A stretch of DNA of 64,000 nucleotides from Eggerthella timonensis (GTDB lineage Bacteria; Actinomycetota; Coriobacteriia; Coriobacteriales; Eggerthellaceae). Positions 46,200 to 54,441 of this stretch are shown in pieces. The notes under the pieces were generated by a model. The model saw nothing but the letters and a program-made list of their open reading frames with translations. It was not told the DNA's origin and did not search any database. Position numbers and translations under genes: made by a program. Where the stretch lies: contig NZ_FXXA01000002.1 in assembly GCF_900184265.1 (NCBI RefSeq), positions 2,714,539 through 2,778,538 of the forward strand, read 5' to 3'. How positions within the stretch are numbered: position 1 is the first letter of the stretch; every line of letters begins with the position of its first letter.

Positions 46200-46985
46200 A
46201 TGGCAGATTACTATGGCACCGACACCGTCGTATCCGAACTTCGCGAGGACGGCCTGCTGATCATCCGCATCAACCGACCCGACGTGGCGAACGCCCTCAA
46301 CGGCGAAACCTCCAAGGCCATGGAGAACATCATGAACAACGCCGAGCTCGATCCCGCGGTGCGCGCGATCATCGTCACCGGCACCGGCAAGGTGTTCTGC
46401 GCCGGCGAGGACCTCTCCGAGCTCAGCGAAGGCGGCGAGTGCCAGACCGTGACCGAGCACGGCTTCGGCGGCCTGACCGCGCGCCTGTGCTCCAAGCCCG
46501 TCATCGCGGCCTGCAACGGCTCCGCGGCCGGCGGCGGCATGGAGATCGCCCTGTCCTGCGACATGGTCGTTGCGAACGAGAACGCCAAGTTCGGCTGCAC
46601 CGAGGTGGGCCTCGGCATCATCGCCTCCACGGGCGGCCTCGTGCGCCTCGCCCGCGACATCAACCGCAAGGACTGCATGGAGCTGCTGCTCACCGGCAAG
46701 AAGATCAAGGCCCCCGAGGCGAAGGCGCTCGGCCTGATCAACTACGTCGTGCCGGCCGAAGAGGTCATGGACAAGGCCATCGAGCTGGCCGAAGAGTGCC
46801 TGAAGAACGCGCCGCTGGCCCTGAAGTGGACGAAGTACATCGTGCACGCCGCCGACCAGATGTCCGAAGAGGACGCCATGCGCTACTCCGACGCCGCCTA
46901 CCGCTTCCTCGAGAAGACCGCCGACGGCATCGAGGGCCCGGCCGCCTTCGTCGAGAAGCGCACGCCGAACTGGCAGGGCAAGTAG
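46200..46985 (+). CDS. Enoyl-CoA hydratase/isomerase (crotonase family)
   Basis: A 261-residue crotonase-fold protein. The oxyanion-hole region CNGSAAGGGMEIALSCDMVVANENAKFGCTEVGLGI keeps both glutamates used by hydratases (MEIAL and CTEVGLG), so hydratase activity is likely. It resembles crotonobetainyl-CoA hydratase (CaiD)-type enzymes in overall outline but the substrate is not proven. The start at 46200 has an AAGGAGGAGC site. It faces fixA across a long regulatory region, and could serve the fix and CoA-operon chemistry. Confidence 0.9.
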   Translation: MADYYGTDTVVSELREDGLLIIRINRPDVANALNGETSKAMENIMNNAELDPAVRAIIVTGTGKVFCAGEDLSELSEGGECQTVTEHGFGGLTARLCSKPVIAACNGSAAGGGMEIALSCDMVVANENAKFGCTEVGLGIIASTGGLVRLARDINRKDCMELLLTGKKIKAPEAKALGLINYVVPAEEVMDKAIELAEECLKNAPLALKWTKYIVHAADQMSEEDAMRYSDAAYRFLEKTADGIEGPAAFVEKRTPNWQGK

Positions 46986-47002
46986 TTCCTCCTTTGCACC
47001 GA

Positions 47003-47035
47003 AGCCCCCGGACGCCGAGCGCCGGGGGCTTTTTT
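47003..47035 (+). terminator. Terminator after the crotonase gene
   Basis: AGCCCCCGG pairs with CCGGGGGCT across 10 nt and is followed by TTTTT. A clear intrinsic terminator 17 bp past the stop. Confidence 0.92.
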
Positions 47036-47043
47036 GTGAGACG

Positions 47044-47113
47044 GTGAGACAGAGGGACGGGGTAAATGTCTCATTTTGCAAAATGAGACATTTACCCCGT
47101 CCCTCTGTCTCAC
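47044..47113. repeat. 70-bp perfect palindrome between convergent genes
   Basis: Two exact 35-bp arms (47044-47078 and 47079-47113) with no loop, centred on TGCA. Its arms match the inner arms of the 26263-26368 palindrome with two differences, both kept symmetric here. It lies between the crotonase terminator and the end of the converging membrane-protein gene. Confidence 0.95.
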
Positions 47114-47120
47114 CCCCGTC

Positions 47121-48395
47121 TCATTCGCCCAGCTCGCCCGTCAGGCGTTCCTTCCAGGTGAGCTTGCGCGGCGCGAAGGGACTCGGCAGGGGCACGTCGG
47201 CGCCGATGGAGCGCAGGGCGATATCCCACAGCGTGCGGCGGCCGCCGAAGAACAGGTAGCGCTTCTCGAGCTCGGGCAGGGCCGCCTCGTCCACGGAGCC
47301 GGCGCGGGCGAACCCGTCGAGGATCGCGTCGCTCTCGCGCTTCGCCTTCGCCTTGCGGTAGGCCACGACGGCGTTCGCCACGAACACGCCTACGGTGTAG
47401 GGCAGCACGAACGCCTTCACGAGCGCCACGAGGTCGTCGGCACGGTAGTCGGCCAGCGCCTGGACCTTGTCGCCCACGAGGTCGGGGTCGAGGACGTGGG
47501 CGAGCCGGCCGTCCTCGCTCGTCGCCGCCCAGCGCTGCACGTCCACGAGCCACGCGCCCGCGAACACGATGGCGGCGCCCGAGAGCACCACGGCGACGAT
47601 GCCGAGCCCCTTGAACCAGCGCGCCACGCTGGACATCCAGTAGTACGGCACCGTGTAGGCGTACAGCAGCAGGAGCACGGCGGCGAACACGATGGAGCCG
47701 CCGACGATCACGGCATCCTGCCGCACGAACCGATCCGTCGCAGAGCCGAGGACGCGCTGGACGTCGTACACCCACGAGAAGCCGCCCGCGATGGCTCCTT
47801 CGGCCGAGACGCCGAGAGAGCCCACGAGTGCCGTGAGCCAGGACAGCAGCATGCTCGCCAAGGCAACGATGACGAAGAACGCCGGCAGGGTGACCGCGAC
47901 GCTGGCCAGCCCTCGGGCGAGACCGCTGTCGAAGCGCAGCGCCAGGAAGTAGAACAGCAGAAAGCCGCCCAGCAGCACGGCCGCGAAGCCGAGGTACAGC
48001 GAGATCGACCCCGATAGAGCCTGTCCCGCGAGCGCGAGCGCGAGCTTCGCCGCCAGCAACGCGACGGCGAGCCCCACGATCGCGACGCAGCCGAGCACCC
48101 AGGCGCGCTGCAGCCGATCGGCCTCGGTGCCGAGGCGCGCGGTGCCGCCCTCGTCGACGAGCCGCACGAAATCGAGGCGATGGATGCACTGCGACACGCG
48201 CACGGCCTTCGCGCCGAACGCGCATGCCGGCGGAAGGAACAGCGCGAGCCCCGCTCCCGCCGGCAGCGCCAGGCAGAGCATCGCGTACAGCGCGAGCGGA
48301 ATGCCCCAGCGATAGCCCGTGCCGAACGGGCGCCGCGTCCAGGCGCGCAGGCGCGCGAGGGCGGCGCGGGCGATATCGGGAAGCGGGGTCATCAT
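47121..48395 (-). CDS. Polytopic membrane protein of unknown function
   Basis: A 424-residue protein I do not recognise. About nine hydrophobic helices fill residues 25-290, then come a soluble stretch and one more helix near 320-345 (AFVLPYTVGVFVANAVVAY). It ends in a basic, helical cytoplasmic tail (RKAKAKRESDAILDG). No enzyme or transporter signature is apparent. Two ATG codons (48395, 48392) are possible starts with a weak GGAAG site. It converges on the crotonase. Confidence 0.7.
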   Translation of the reverse strand: MMTPLPDIARAALARLRAWTRRPFGTGYRWGIPLALYAMLCLALPAGAGLALFLPPACAFGAKAVRVSQCIHRLDFVRLVDEGGTARLGTEADRLQRAWVLGCVAIVGLAVALLAAKLALALAGQALSGSISLYLGFAAVLLGGFLLFYFLALRFDSGLARGLASVAVTLPAFFVIVALASMLLSWLTALVGSLGVSAEGAIAGGFSWVYDVQRVLGSATDRFVRQDAVIVGGSIVFAAVLLLLYAYTVPYYWMSSVARWFKGLGIVAVVLSGAAIVFAGAWLVDVQRWAATSEDGRLAHVLDPDLVGDKVQALADYRADDLVALVKAFVLPYTVGVFVANAVVAYRKAKAKRESDAILDGFARAGSVDEAALPELEKRYLFFGGRRTLWDIALRSIGADVPLPSPFAPRKLTWKERLTGELGE

Positions 48396-48496
48396 GCTTC
48401 CAGTGTACGGTCGGCCCGCGCCGCGGACAAGCAACGGCTGCGCAACCGCCGCGCCAAAGGCGCGCGACGGCATCGCTCAGGAGGGGGGGCTTCCGC

Positions 48497-48630
48497 ACGC
48501 GGATCCAACGCGGATCCAACGCGGTTTCCCCGCCGTTTCCACGTGGTTCCAACGCGGTTCCAACGCGATTTCCCCGCCGTTTCCACGCGGATCCAACGCG
48601 GTTTCCACGTGGGTCCAACGCCGTTTCCAC
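48497..48630. repeat. Degenerate 10-12-bp minisatellite
   Basis: About twelve units of 10-12 bp, each starting GGA on the minus strand (forms GGAAACCGCGTT, GGATCCGCGTT, GGAACCACGT), are arranged head to tail. It stands between the membrane protein and the AbiEi-like gene, upstream of both, and contains no open frame with sense. Confidence 0.85.
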
Positions 48631-48703
48631 GTCGCATAACGCTTGGTAAACAGCCTGTTCGGCACCTTCTCCATCCGGCGTTGCCCCATGATACGATCGG
48701 GTC

Positions 48704-49696
48704 ATGAATATGTACATCAGTCATACTTCCGCCCTCGAGTTGCTCGCGAGCACGAACGCCAAGCCGCTCGCATGCACGTCAAGCGATCGTCGAAGACGGG
48801 TTCCCCGCCGCGACGGCGCTCCCCTCCCGTCCGTCGGCAAAGCGACGCGCGCGGATATCGAGGGGCTATCGAGCTCCGGATCGGCGTTCCTCACGCGCCC
48901 CGTGCACCTCCTCGTGCCGAACGCGAAGCTGAGGACGCGATGCGCAACCGTCCGCTGCCACGTGAGAAGCGGCCCGTTTCCCGCCCGCTCGTTCTTGCCC
49001 GTCGCCGCAAACGCGTTCTCGTCCTCTCCCGAGCTCGCCTTCGTCCAGATGGCCGAGTCGTTGGACCAGCCTCGGCTCGTCAAGCTTGGCGACGAGCTTT
49101 GCGGCACCTACGGCATCGAGACCGTCGGCATCGTGGACTTCGACAGAAAAACCCCTTTCACCACCGTCGATCGCCTGGAGCGGTTCCTGCTCAAAGCGGA
49201 ACGTATGCCGGGACTCGAAAAGGCGCGAAGGGCCGCGCGCTTCATCGCGTCGGGATCGGCTTCGCCCATGGAAACGGCCGTCATCCTGCTGTTCTGCCTG
49301 CCGCCAAGGCTCGGCGGGTACGGCCTGCCCCGTCCCACGATGAACGGCAAGGCGAATCTCAGGAAGCAGGCATCCCTCAAGCCCTCCGAGCAACGCTACC
49401 GCTGCGACCTGCTCTGGGCGGACGCGAACATCGCCGTCGAGTACGACAGCTTCCTGCACCACAGCAGCCGCTCAGGTCTCGCCGACGATGCGAGGAGGAG
49501 AACCGACCTGCTCGTCAGAGGCGTGACGGTGGTGTCGATAACGGGCAGGACGGTATGGAATCTCATCGAGCTCGACGAGATAGCGCGGCTGCTTGCCAAA
49601 CGCCTGGGCAAAAGGCTATGGACGAGCCGGGACGATTGGCGAAAAGCCCAACACGAATTGCACGGTATGCTGACCGGCTCCTTCTTCAGCGCATGA
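48704..49696 (+). CDS. AbiEi/Vsr-like hypothetical protein
   Basis: A 330-residue protein of a type I loosely recognise from actinobacteria. The N-terminal part (FLTRPVHLLVPN ... VRSGPFPARSFLPVA) resembles AbiEi-type antitoxin/regulator domains. The C-terminal ~100 residues show RCDLLWADANIAVEYDSFLHH and DDARRRTDLLVRGVTVVSITG, the pattern of Vsr/DUF559 endonuclease-fold domains (E, D and H/D residues). A catalytic or DNA-binding role is inferred; no partner toxin gene is adjacent. The start has no strong binding site; ATG 48704 and 48710 are both possible. Confidence 0.6.
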   Translation: MNMYISHTSALELLASTNAKPLACTSSDRRRRVPRRDGAPLPSVGKATRADIEGLSSSGSAFLTRPVHLLVPNAKLRTRCATVRCHVRSGPFPARSFLPVAANAFSSSPELAFVQMAESLDQPRLVKLGDELCGTYGIETVGIVDFDRKTPFTTVDRLERFLLKAERMPGLEKARRAARFIASGSASPMETAVILLFCLPPRLGGYGLPRPTMNGKANLRKQASLKPSEQRYRCDLLWADANIAVEYDSFLHHSSRSGLADDARRRTDLLVRGVTVVSITGRTVWNLIELDEIARLLAKRLGKRLWTSRDDWRKAQHELHGMLTGSFFSA

Positions 49697-49738
49697 GAGA
49701 TCCAGGAGGGGCCGTCCGCTGGCACGATCCGGCACGCT

Positions 49739-49884
49739 ATGTGTGGCAAAATCGGATTTTTGGCAGATCGGAACCACTTGAGACGGGCGTTTTGACGCAA
49801 CGAAAAAACGCGACCTGGGGTTTTGCCTGAAAGCGTCTCCGGAAAGAGCGCGGAACCTGCCAAAAACCCCATTTTGCCACACAT
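49739..49884. repeat. 146-bp inverted-repeat element
   Basis: 28-bp inverted repeats (49739-49766 and 49857-49884, 26 of 28 matching, core GTGTGGCAAAAT) enclose about 90 bp without a gene. It lies just past the AbiEi-like gene stop. The form fits a small non-autonomous element or a long hairpin. Confidence 0.75.
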
Positions 49885-49891
49885 CGGACCG

Positions 49892-50029
49892 CCCGAACGC
49901 GCACGGGAGGGTCTCAGCGGCGTCCCCTCCCGAACGCGCATGGGAAGGTTTCAGCGGCACCCCGAACGCGCACGCAGGCGCCGCAGGGCTCCCCGCCCGG
50001 ACGCGCGCGTGGGCGCCGCAGCTCCCCTG
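49892..50029. repeat. Imperfect 32-37-bp tandem repeat, four units
   Basis: Four units starting at 49892, 49929, 49961 and 49996 share the start CCCGAACGCGCA (CCCGGACGCGCG in the last) and a GCGGCGTC/GCCGCAG end. Spacing drifts between 32 and 37 bp. It fills the space between the 146-bp element and the end of the transporter gene. Confidence 0.65.
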
Positions 50030-50045
50030 TTCCGCGCTCGCAGCC

Positions 50046-51488
50046 TCACGCCCCGCGCGGGCTCGCGTCCCCCTCGTCGAGCGAGCTCGTCTCCAGAAGC
50101 GACTTGCCCTTCGTCTCGGGCGCCATGAGCACCGACAGCACGAGCCCGAGGATCACGAGGCCCGCGGCGACGAGCATGGTGGGCCCCACGCCGTAGGCTG
50201 CCAGGAACAGCGGCGTGCCGTACGTGGCGACGATGGTGCCGATGCGCGAGAACGCGATGGCGATGCCCACCGCCGAGGCGCGCACCTCGGTCGGGAACAG
50301 CTCGTTGGGATAGAGCCACTGCAGGATGCCCGGACCGCCGCTGAAGAACGCGTACAGGCCGAACCCGAGGATGATCACGAAGACAGGCGCGTCGGGGAAC
50401 ACGCCGAGGACGACGAGGCCCACGGCCATGAGCGCGAGCGAGCGGATGAGCAGCGGCCGCCGCCCCATCGAGTTCAGCCAGAACATGGCCGGGATGGAGC
50501 CGATGAGGAAGAACAGGCTGACCACGCTCTCGCCCAGGATGGCCTCGTGGCCCTGGCCCAGCCCGAAGGCCGTCATGATCTCGGGGCCGAACGTGTAGAT
50601 GGCGTACATGGGCACCACCTGGCACAGCGTCAGAATGCCCAGGAACACGATGCGCTTGGCGTAACCGCCGGCGAATACCTTGCGCAGGCTGGTCTTCTCG
50701 CCCGGCTCCTCCAGCTCGAGCTCGACGCCCTCGCCGAACACGCGCTTCATGACGGCGTCCGCCTCCTCGGTACGGCCCTTCTGCGCCAGCCACATGGGCG
50801 ACTCGGGGATGTCGTGGCGCCCGACCAGCAGGATGATGCAGGGAATGACGGCCGAGCCGAGCATCCATTGCCAGCCGTTGGGCACGCTGTAGAGGAAGTA
50901 CCCCACGAACGCCGCCACGGTGGCGCCGAGGTACCAGGCGGCCGACACCATGCCCATCGAGATGGAGCGGTGCTGCTTGGGCGTGAACTCGGCGATGAGC
51001 GAGGTGGCTATCGGGTAGTCGGCGCCCACGAACACGCCGATGAAGAAGCGAGCGGCCACGAGCTGAAGCGGGTCGGCGCAGAACACGCTCAGGATGGAGA
51101 ACAGCCCGATGGCAACGATGTCGACGATGAACATCTTCTTGCGCCCGATGCGGTCGGTGAGGTAGCCGCCCGCGATCGTGCCCACGAAGATGCCCAGCAG
51201 GACCGACGCGCCGATGGCCGCGCTCCAGGCCTCGTCGAGGTTGAACAGCGGCGTGATCTGCGTGAGGGCGACGCCGATGAGCGAGAGCACGTAGCCGTCG
51301 AGGAACGAGCCGCCGCTCGAGAAGAACGTGATCTTGCGGAGGAAGGGGGTCATGGCGACGTCGTCCATGGTCTTCTTGGCCGACTTCTTCACCTTGTCGA
51401 CCACGTCCTCGCCGATCTGCTTGGCGCTGTCGGCGACCTCTCCCATGGGCGGGCTCGTCACCTGGGTCATCTGTTTCACGTTGCTCAT
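50046..51488 (-). CDS. MFS transporter, sugar-porter/aromatic-acid type
   Basis: A 480-residue MFS permease with 12 helices. It carries the loop motifs GGYLTDRIGRKKMF (residues about 103-116) and PESPMWLAQKGRTEEADAVM near the centre, and a second GRRPLL loop, as in the sugar-porter and aromatic acid:H+ symporter branches. A ~45-residue charged N-terminal tail (MTQVTSPPMGEVADSAKQIG) is unusual. It is the last gene of the CoA operon and probably imports or exports a pathway acid. ATG 51488 has the best spacing to AAGGAG; 51494 and 51497 are possible. Confidence 0.87.
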   Translation of the reverse strand: MSNVKQMTQVTSPPMGEVADSAKQIGEDVVDKVKKSAKKTMDDVAMTPFLRKITFFSSGGSFLDGYVLSLIGVALTQITPLFNLDEAWSAAIGASVLLGIFVGTIAGGYLTDRIGRKKMFIVDIVAIGLFSILSVFCADPLQLVAARFFIGVFVGADYPIATSLIAEFTPKQHRSISMGMVSAAWYLGATVAAFVGYFLYSVPNGWQWMLGSAVIPCIILLVGRHDIPESPMWLAQKGRTEEADAVMKRVFGEGVELELEEPGEKTSLRKVFAGGYAKRIVFLGILTLCQVVPMYAIYTFGPEIMTAFGLGQGHEAILGESVVSLFFLIGSIPAMFWLNSMGRRPLLIRSLALMAVGLVVLGVFPDAPVFVIILGFGLYAFFSGGPGILQWLYPNELFPTEVRASAVGIAIAFSRIGTIVATYGTPLFLAAYGVGPTMLVAAGLVILGLVLSVLMAPETKGKSLLETSSLDEGDASPRGA

Positions 51489-51546
51489 GCTCATCATCTC
51501 CTTGCGTGCTTGAAAAACGGCCCCGCCCGCGTCAATCGCAGGAAGC

Positions 51547-51623
51547 GGTTCCGGGAGGGCAAGGGTCGGAACTATCCTTGGAGCGAAGCGACGGTCTTTC
51601 AGACCCTCGCCTCCCGGAACCGG
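51547..51623. ncRNA. Intercistronic hairpin with conserved loop (copy 1)
   Basis: A 13-bp outer stem (51547-51559 with 51611-51623, CGGTTCCGGGAGG) and an inner AGGGTC/GACCCT pair enclose a loop. The loop-side block 51575-51612 is nearly identical to 52614-52652 although the outer stems differ in sequence. It lies between the MaoC-type hydratase and the transporter. Confidence 0.7.
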
Positions 51624-51643
51624 CCCCCGCCCGGTTGAACCTG

Positions 51644-52516
51644 CTATTCCCACTCGCAGATGCCGAAGTTCAGGTGCGGCTTGGCACCGGTCTCGTCGGC
51701 GTCGGCGTCGACAAGCTGGAAGCGGATCTCGTTGTCGCCCACCTTCCACATGCGGGTCTCGAGCGCGGTGCCCGGCAGCACCGGCGAGGTGATGCGGGTC
51801 TTGAAGCGCGTCATGCGCTCGGGCTCGCCCGGGAAGAACGAGCTGATGATGTGGCGCATCGCGAAGCCGCCGAGGCTCACGCCGTGCGCGATGGGGCGCG
51901 CGAGGCCCGTCTGCTCGGTGTAGGCGAAGTCGATGTGCTGCTGGTGCCAGTCGCCCATGAGGCGGTAGATGAGCGGCATGTTGAGCGGCATGGTCTCGGC
52001 CACCACGGCGTCGGGCGCGCGCTCGGGCATCTCGACGATGTCCTTCGGGGGCTTGGGACCTCCCCAGCCGCCGTCGTAGATGCACACGTCCCACGTCTCG
52101 GTCTCGCACAGAAGCGTGCCGTCGGAGGAGTAGGAGCGGCCCGTCTGCTTCGACAGGCAGCCGCGGCCCTCGCCGCGGTCGTACAGCGCGTCCTGGGTGA
52201 CGAACGTCTCGATGCGGTCGTTCATCTTGAATGGCGCGTGCAGGCGGATCTCGAAGCCGTAGTGCAGCGAGCCGTCGTAGTCGTAGCCGTAGTCCAACGT
52301 GCGCGTCATCTCCTCGTGCACGGTCAGCGGCACGCCGAAGATGGGCAGCACCTTGAGCTCGGGATGGGCCGCATCCCCCTCGTTGACGTACTCGAGGTCG
52401 GTCTGGCCGTCGTAGCCGGCGTTGCAGCCGAGCGCGCAGATCTCGAGGTCCTTGAACGTGTACTCCCGTACGAACGGGCCGAACTCCTTGCCCACGATTT
52501 CAGTGCTGATTGCCAT
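51644..52516 (-). CDS. MaoC/hydratase-2-like enoyl-CoA hydratase
   Basis: A 290-residue double-hotdog protein. The second half carries the hydratase-2 active-site signature GDWHQQHID (Asp189, His194) and then GLARPIAHGVSLGGFAM. This matches (R)-specific enoyl-CoA hydratases related to MaoC and peroxisomal hydratase 2. The first half shows FGVPLTVHEE. It would add water to an enoyl-CoA made by the pathway. The start at 52516 has an AAGGAG site. It stands between the CoA ligase and the last transporter. Confidence 0.85.
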   Translation of the reverse strand: MAISTEIVGKEFGPFVREYTFKDLEICALGCNAGYDGQTDLEYVNEGDAAHPELKVLPIFGVPLTVHEEMTRTLDYGYDYDGSLHYGFEIRLHAPFKMNDRIETFVTQDALYDRGEGRGCLSKQTGRSYSSDGTLLCETETWDVCIYDGGWGGPKPPKDIVEMPERAPDAVVAETMPLNMPLIYRLMGDWHQQHIDFAYTEQTGLARPIAHGVSLGGFAMRHIISSFFPGEPERMTRFKTRITSPVLPGTALETRMWKVGDNEIRFQLVDADADETGAKPHLNFGICEWE

Positions 52517-52584
52517 GGTCGTTCTCCTTAATCTCCCAATACAAAAAGGGCTTCCGAGCAACCGAAGCCGTTCGATTGCGCGCA

Positions 52585-52665
52585 GGCGAAGGCTCAGGGC
52601 GAGGGTCTGAAAGATCCTTGGAGCTAAAGCGACGGTCTTTCGGACCCTCGCCCCGGGCCTTCGCC
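52585..52665. ncRNA. Intercistronic hairpin with conserved loop (copy 2)
   Basis: 29-bp arms (52585-52613 and 52637-52665, three mismatches, of which two are G-U-like) flank a 23-nt loop. The loop block (52614-52652) is shared with copy 1 (51575-51612) at about 36 of 39 positions. It lies in the ligase-hydratase spacer. Confidence 0.75.
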
Positions 52666-52676
52666 GCCACCGCAGG

Positions 52677-54290
52677 TCACCGCAACAGCTTCTTCTCGAT
52701 CTTCATGGAGCAGGTGCGGGGGAAGCTCTCCACGATCTCCACGAAGGAAGGCACCTTGAAGCCGGCCATGTGCTCCTCGCAAAAGGCCAGCACGTCCTCC
52801 TCGGTGAGCTTCGCGCCGGCGACCGGCAGCACGAACGCCTTGACGGCCTGGTCGCGGATCGGGTCGGGCACGCCGATGACCGCGGCTTCGGCGATGAGGG
52901 GATGGCCCGCCAGCACGTTCTCGAGCTCGGTGGTGGAGATGTTCTCCCCCGCCCGCTTGATCATGTTCACCTTGCGGTCGACGAAGAAGAACCAGCCGTC
53001 CTCGTCCACGTAGCCCTTGTCGCCGGTCTTGAGCCAGCCGTCGGCGGTGAACGTGCGCGCCGTGGCCTCCTCGTCGTTGAAGTACTCCTTCATGATGGTG
53101 CGCCCCCGCACGCCGTGCACCTGGATCTCGCCCACCTCGTGCGCCTCGGCCTCCGTGCCGTCCTCGCGCATGATGCGCACCTCGTAGCCCATGCCCGCGC
53201 GTCCCACCGACGGCCACCGGCGCGCGCCCGTGGGCGGGTCGGTGAGCACCCAGCCGATGGACTCGGTGGAGCCGTACGTGTTCATGAGCGACACGCCGAA
53301 GCGCTCCTCGAAGGCCTCCTTCTCGGCATCGGACACCGGCAGGAAGTAGAGGATCTCGCGCAGCGTGTGGTTGCGGTCGTCGGGATGGGCGGGCTGCAGC
53401 ATGAGCGTGCGCAGCATCATGGCCACGCACTGCGTGACGGTGGCCTTGAACTCGCGGATCTGCGACCAGAAGCGGCTGGCGCTGTACTTCTCCACCACGA
53501 TGAGCGTGGCGCCCACGGTGAGCACCGGCATGAGGGCCGCCAGCTGGAAGTTGGAATGGCAGGCCGGCATGGTGGTGAGCAGGCGGTCGTCGCGCGTGAG
53601 CGCCACCTCCCAGTCGCCGTACAAACCGCTGAACAGGATGTTCGCATGGGTGAGCACGACGCCCTTCGGGCGCGACGTGGTGCCGCTCGTGAAGATGATC
53701 TCGGCCGGGTCGTCCGCGCAGAGCGGGCGCTCCTCCTCGAGCTCGGCCGCGGCCTCGGCCCGCAGCCGCGAGAAGTCGCGCAGGCCTTCATAGCGTCCGA
53801 GCGCGCCGCGGGCCTCCTCGACGCCTTCCACGTTGTCGTCTTCGGTGCGGGCCACGAGCACGCCCTTGGGCAGGTACGGGCCGCTTTCGCGCACCTCGCG
53901 GTACAGGTCGAGGAACTTTGGCTCCACGAGCGCGCAGGAGGCCTCGGTGCGCTCGAGCACGAACGCGGCCTCCTCCACGAGGTACTGCTCGTTCATGGGC
54001 ACCATGACGGCGCCGATCTTCGCGAGGCCGAACAGGCACATCATGAACTCGGGGCACGTGCACAGCTGCACCGCCACGCGCTCGCCGGCCTCGACGCCCA
54101 TGGACAAGAACACGTTGGCCGTGCGGTCGATCTCCTCGTTGAACGCGCGGTACGTGTACGTGCTCGTCGAGCCCGTGCGATCGCGGAAGATGAGGAACTC
54201 GCGGTCCCCGCAGGCGGCGACGAGGCCATCCCACAGGCTTCGCACCGTTTCGTTTCCCACGATGTCGGTCAATCGTCTCACCTTTTCCAT
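52677..54290 (-). CDS. Acyl-CoA ligase (CaiC/BaiB-like, AMP-forming)
   Basis: A 537-residue ANL-family ligase. Motifs: IIFTSGTTSRPKGVVLTH near 200, MNTYGSTESIGWVL, WLKTGDKGYVDEDGWFFF and DRKVNMIKRAGENIS near 425, with the catalytic lysine near the end in RTCSMKIEKKLL. The overall pattern is like carnitine/crotonobetaine and bile-acid CoA ligases, but the substrate is unknown. The context (CoA-transferase, dehydrogenase, hydratase) says it starts the pathway by activating a carboxylic acid. ATG 54290 is used. Confidence 0.9.
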   Translation of the reverse strand: MEKVRRLTDIVGNETVRSLWDGLVAACGDREFLIFRDRTGSTSTYTYRAFNEEIDRTANVFLSMGVEAGERVAVQLCTCPEFMMCLFGLAKIGAVMVPMNEQYLVEEAAFVLERTEASCALVEPKFLDLYREVRESGPYLPKGVLVARTEDDNVEGVEEARGALGRYEGLRDFSRLRAEAAAELEEERPLCADDPAEIIFTSGTTSRPKGVVLTHANILFSGLYGDWEVALTRDDRLLTTMPACHSNFQLAALMPVLTVGATLIVVEKYSASRFWSQIREFKATVTQCVAMMLRTLMLQPAHPDDRNHTLREILYFLPVSDAEKEAFEERFGVSLMNTYGSTESIGWVLTDPPTGARRWPSVGRAGMGYEVRIMREDGTEAEAHEVGEIQVHGVRGRTIMKEYFNDEEATARTFTADGWLKTGDKGYVDEDGWFFFVDRKVNMIKRAGENISTTELENVLAGHPLIAEAAVIGVPDPIRDQAVKAFVLPVAGAKLTEEDVLAFCEEHMAGFKVPSFVEIVESFPRTCSMKIEKKLLR

Positions 54291-54308
54291 CCATCGATCC
54301 CCTGGTTA

Positions 54309-54363
54309 TCCGCACGATGCCGCCGTCGCGGGTGCGTGGCCCGCAAAGGCGGCGTCGTGCGGA
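54309..54363. terminator. Intercistronic hairpin, ligase-CoA-transferase spacer
   Basis: TCCGCACGATGCCGCC and GGCGGCGTCGTGCGGA (54309-54324 and 54348-54363) form a 16-bp stem with one G-T position. No T-run follows, so stabilisation or partial termination is likelier than a full stop. Confidence 0.65.
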
Positions 54364-54441
54364 TGCGCGGCATGCATGCGGTCCGCGCATCCGCCGAGCG
54401 GACGGCCGGGAATGCAGCTTCCCGACCGTCGGGCGAACAGG

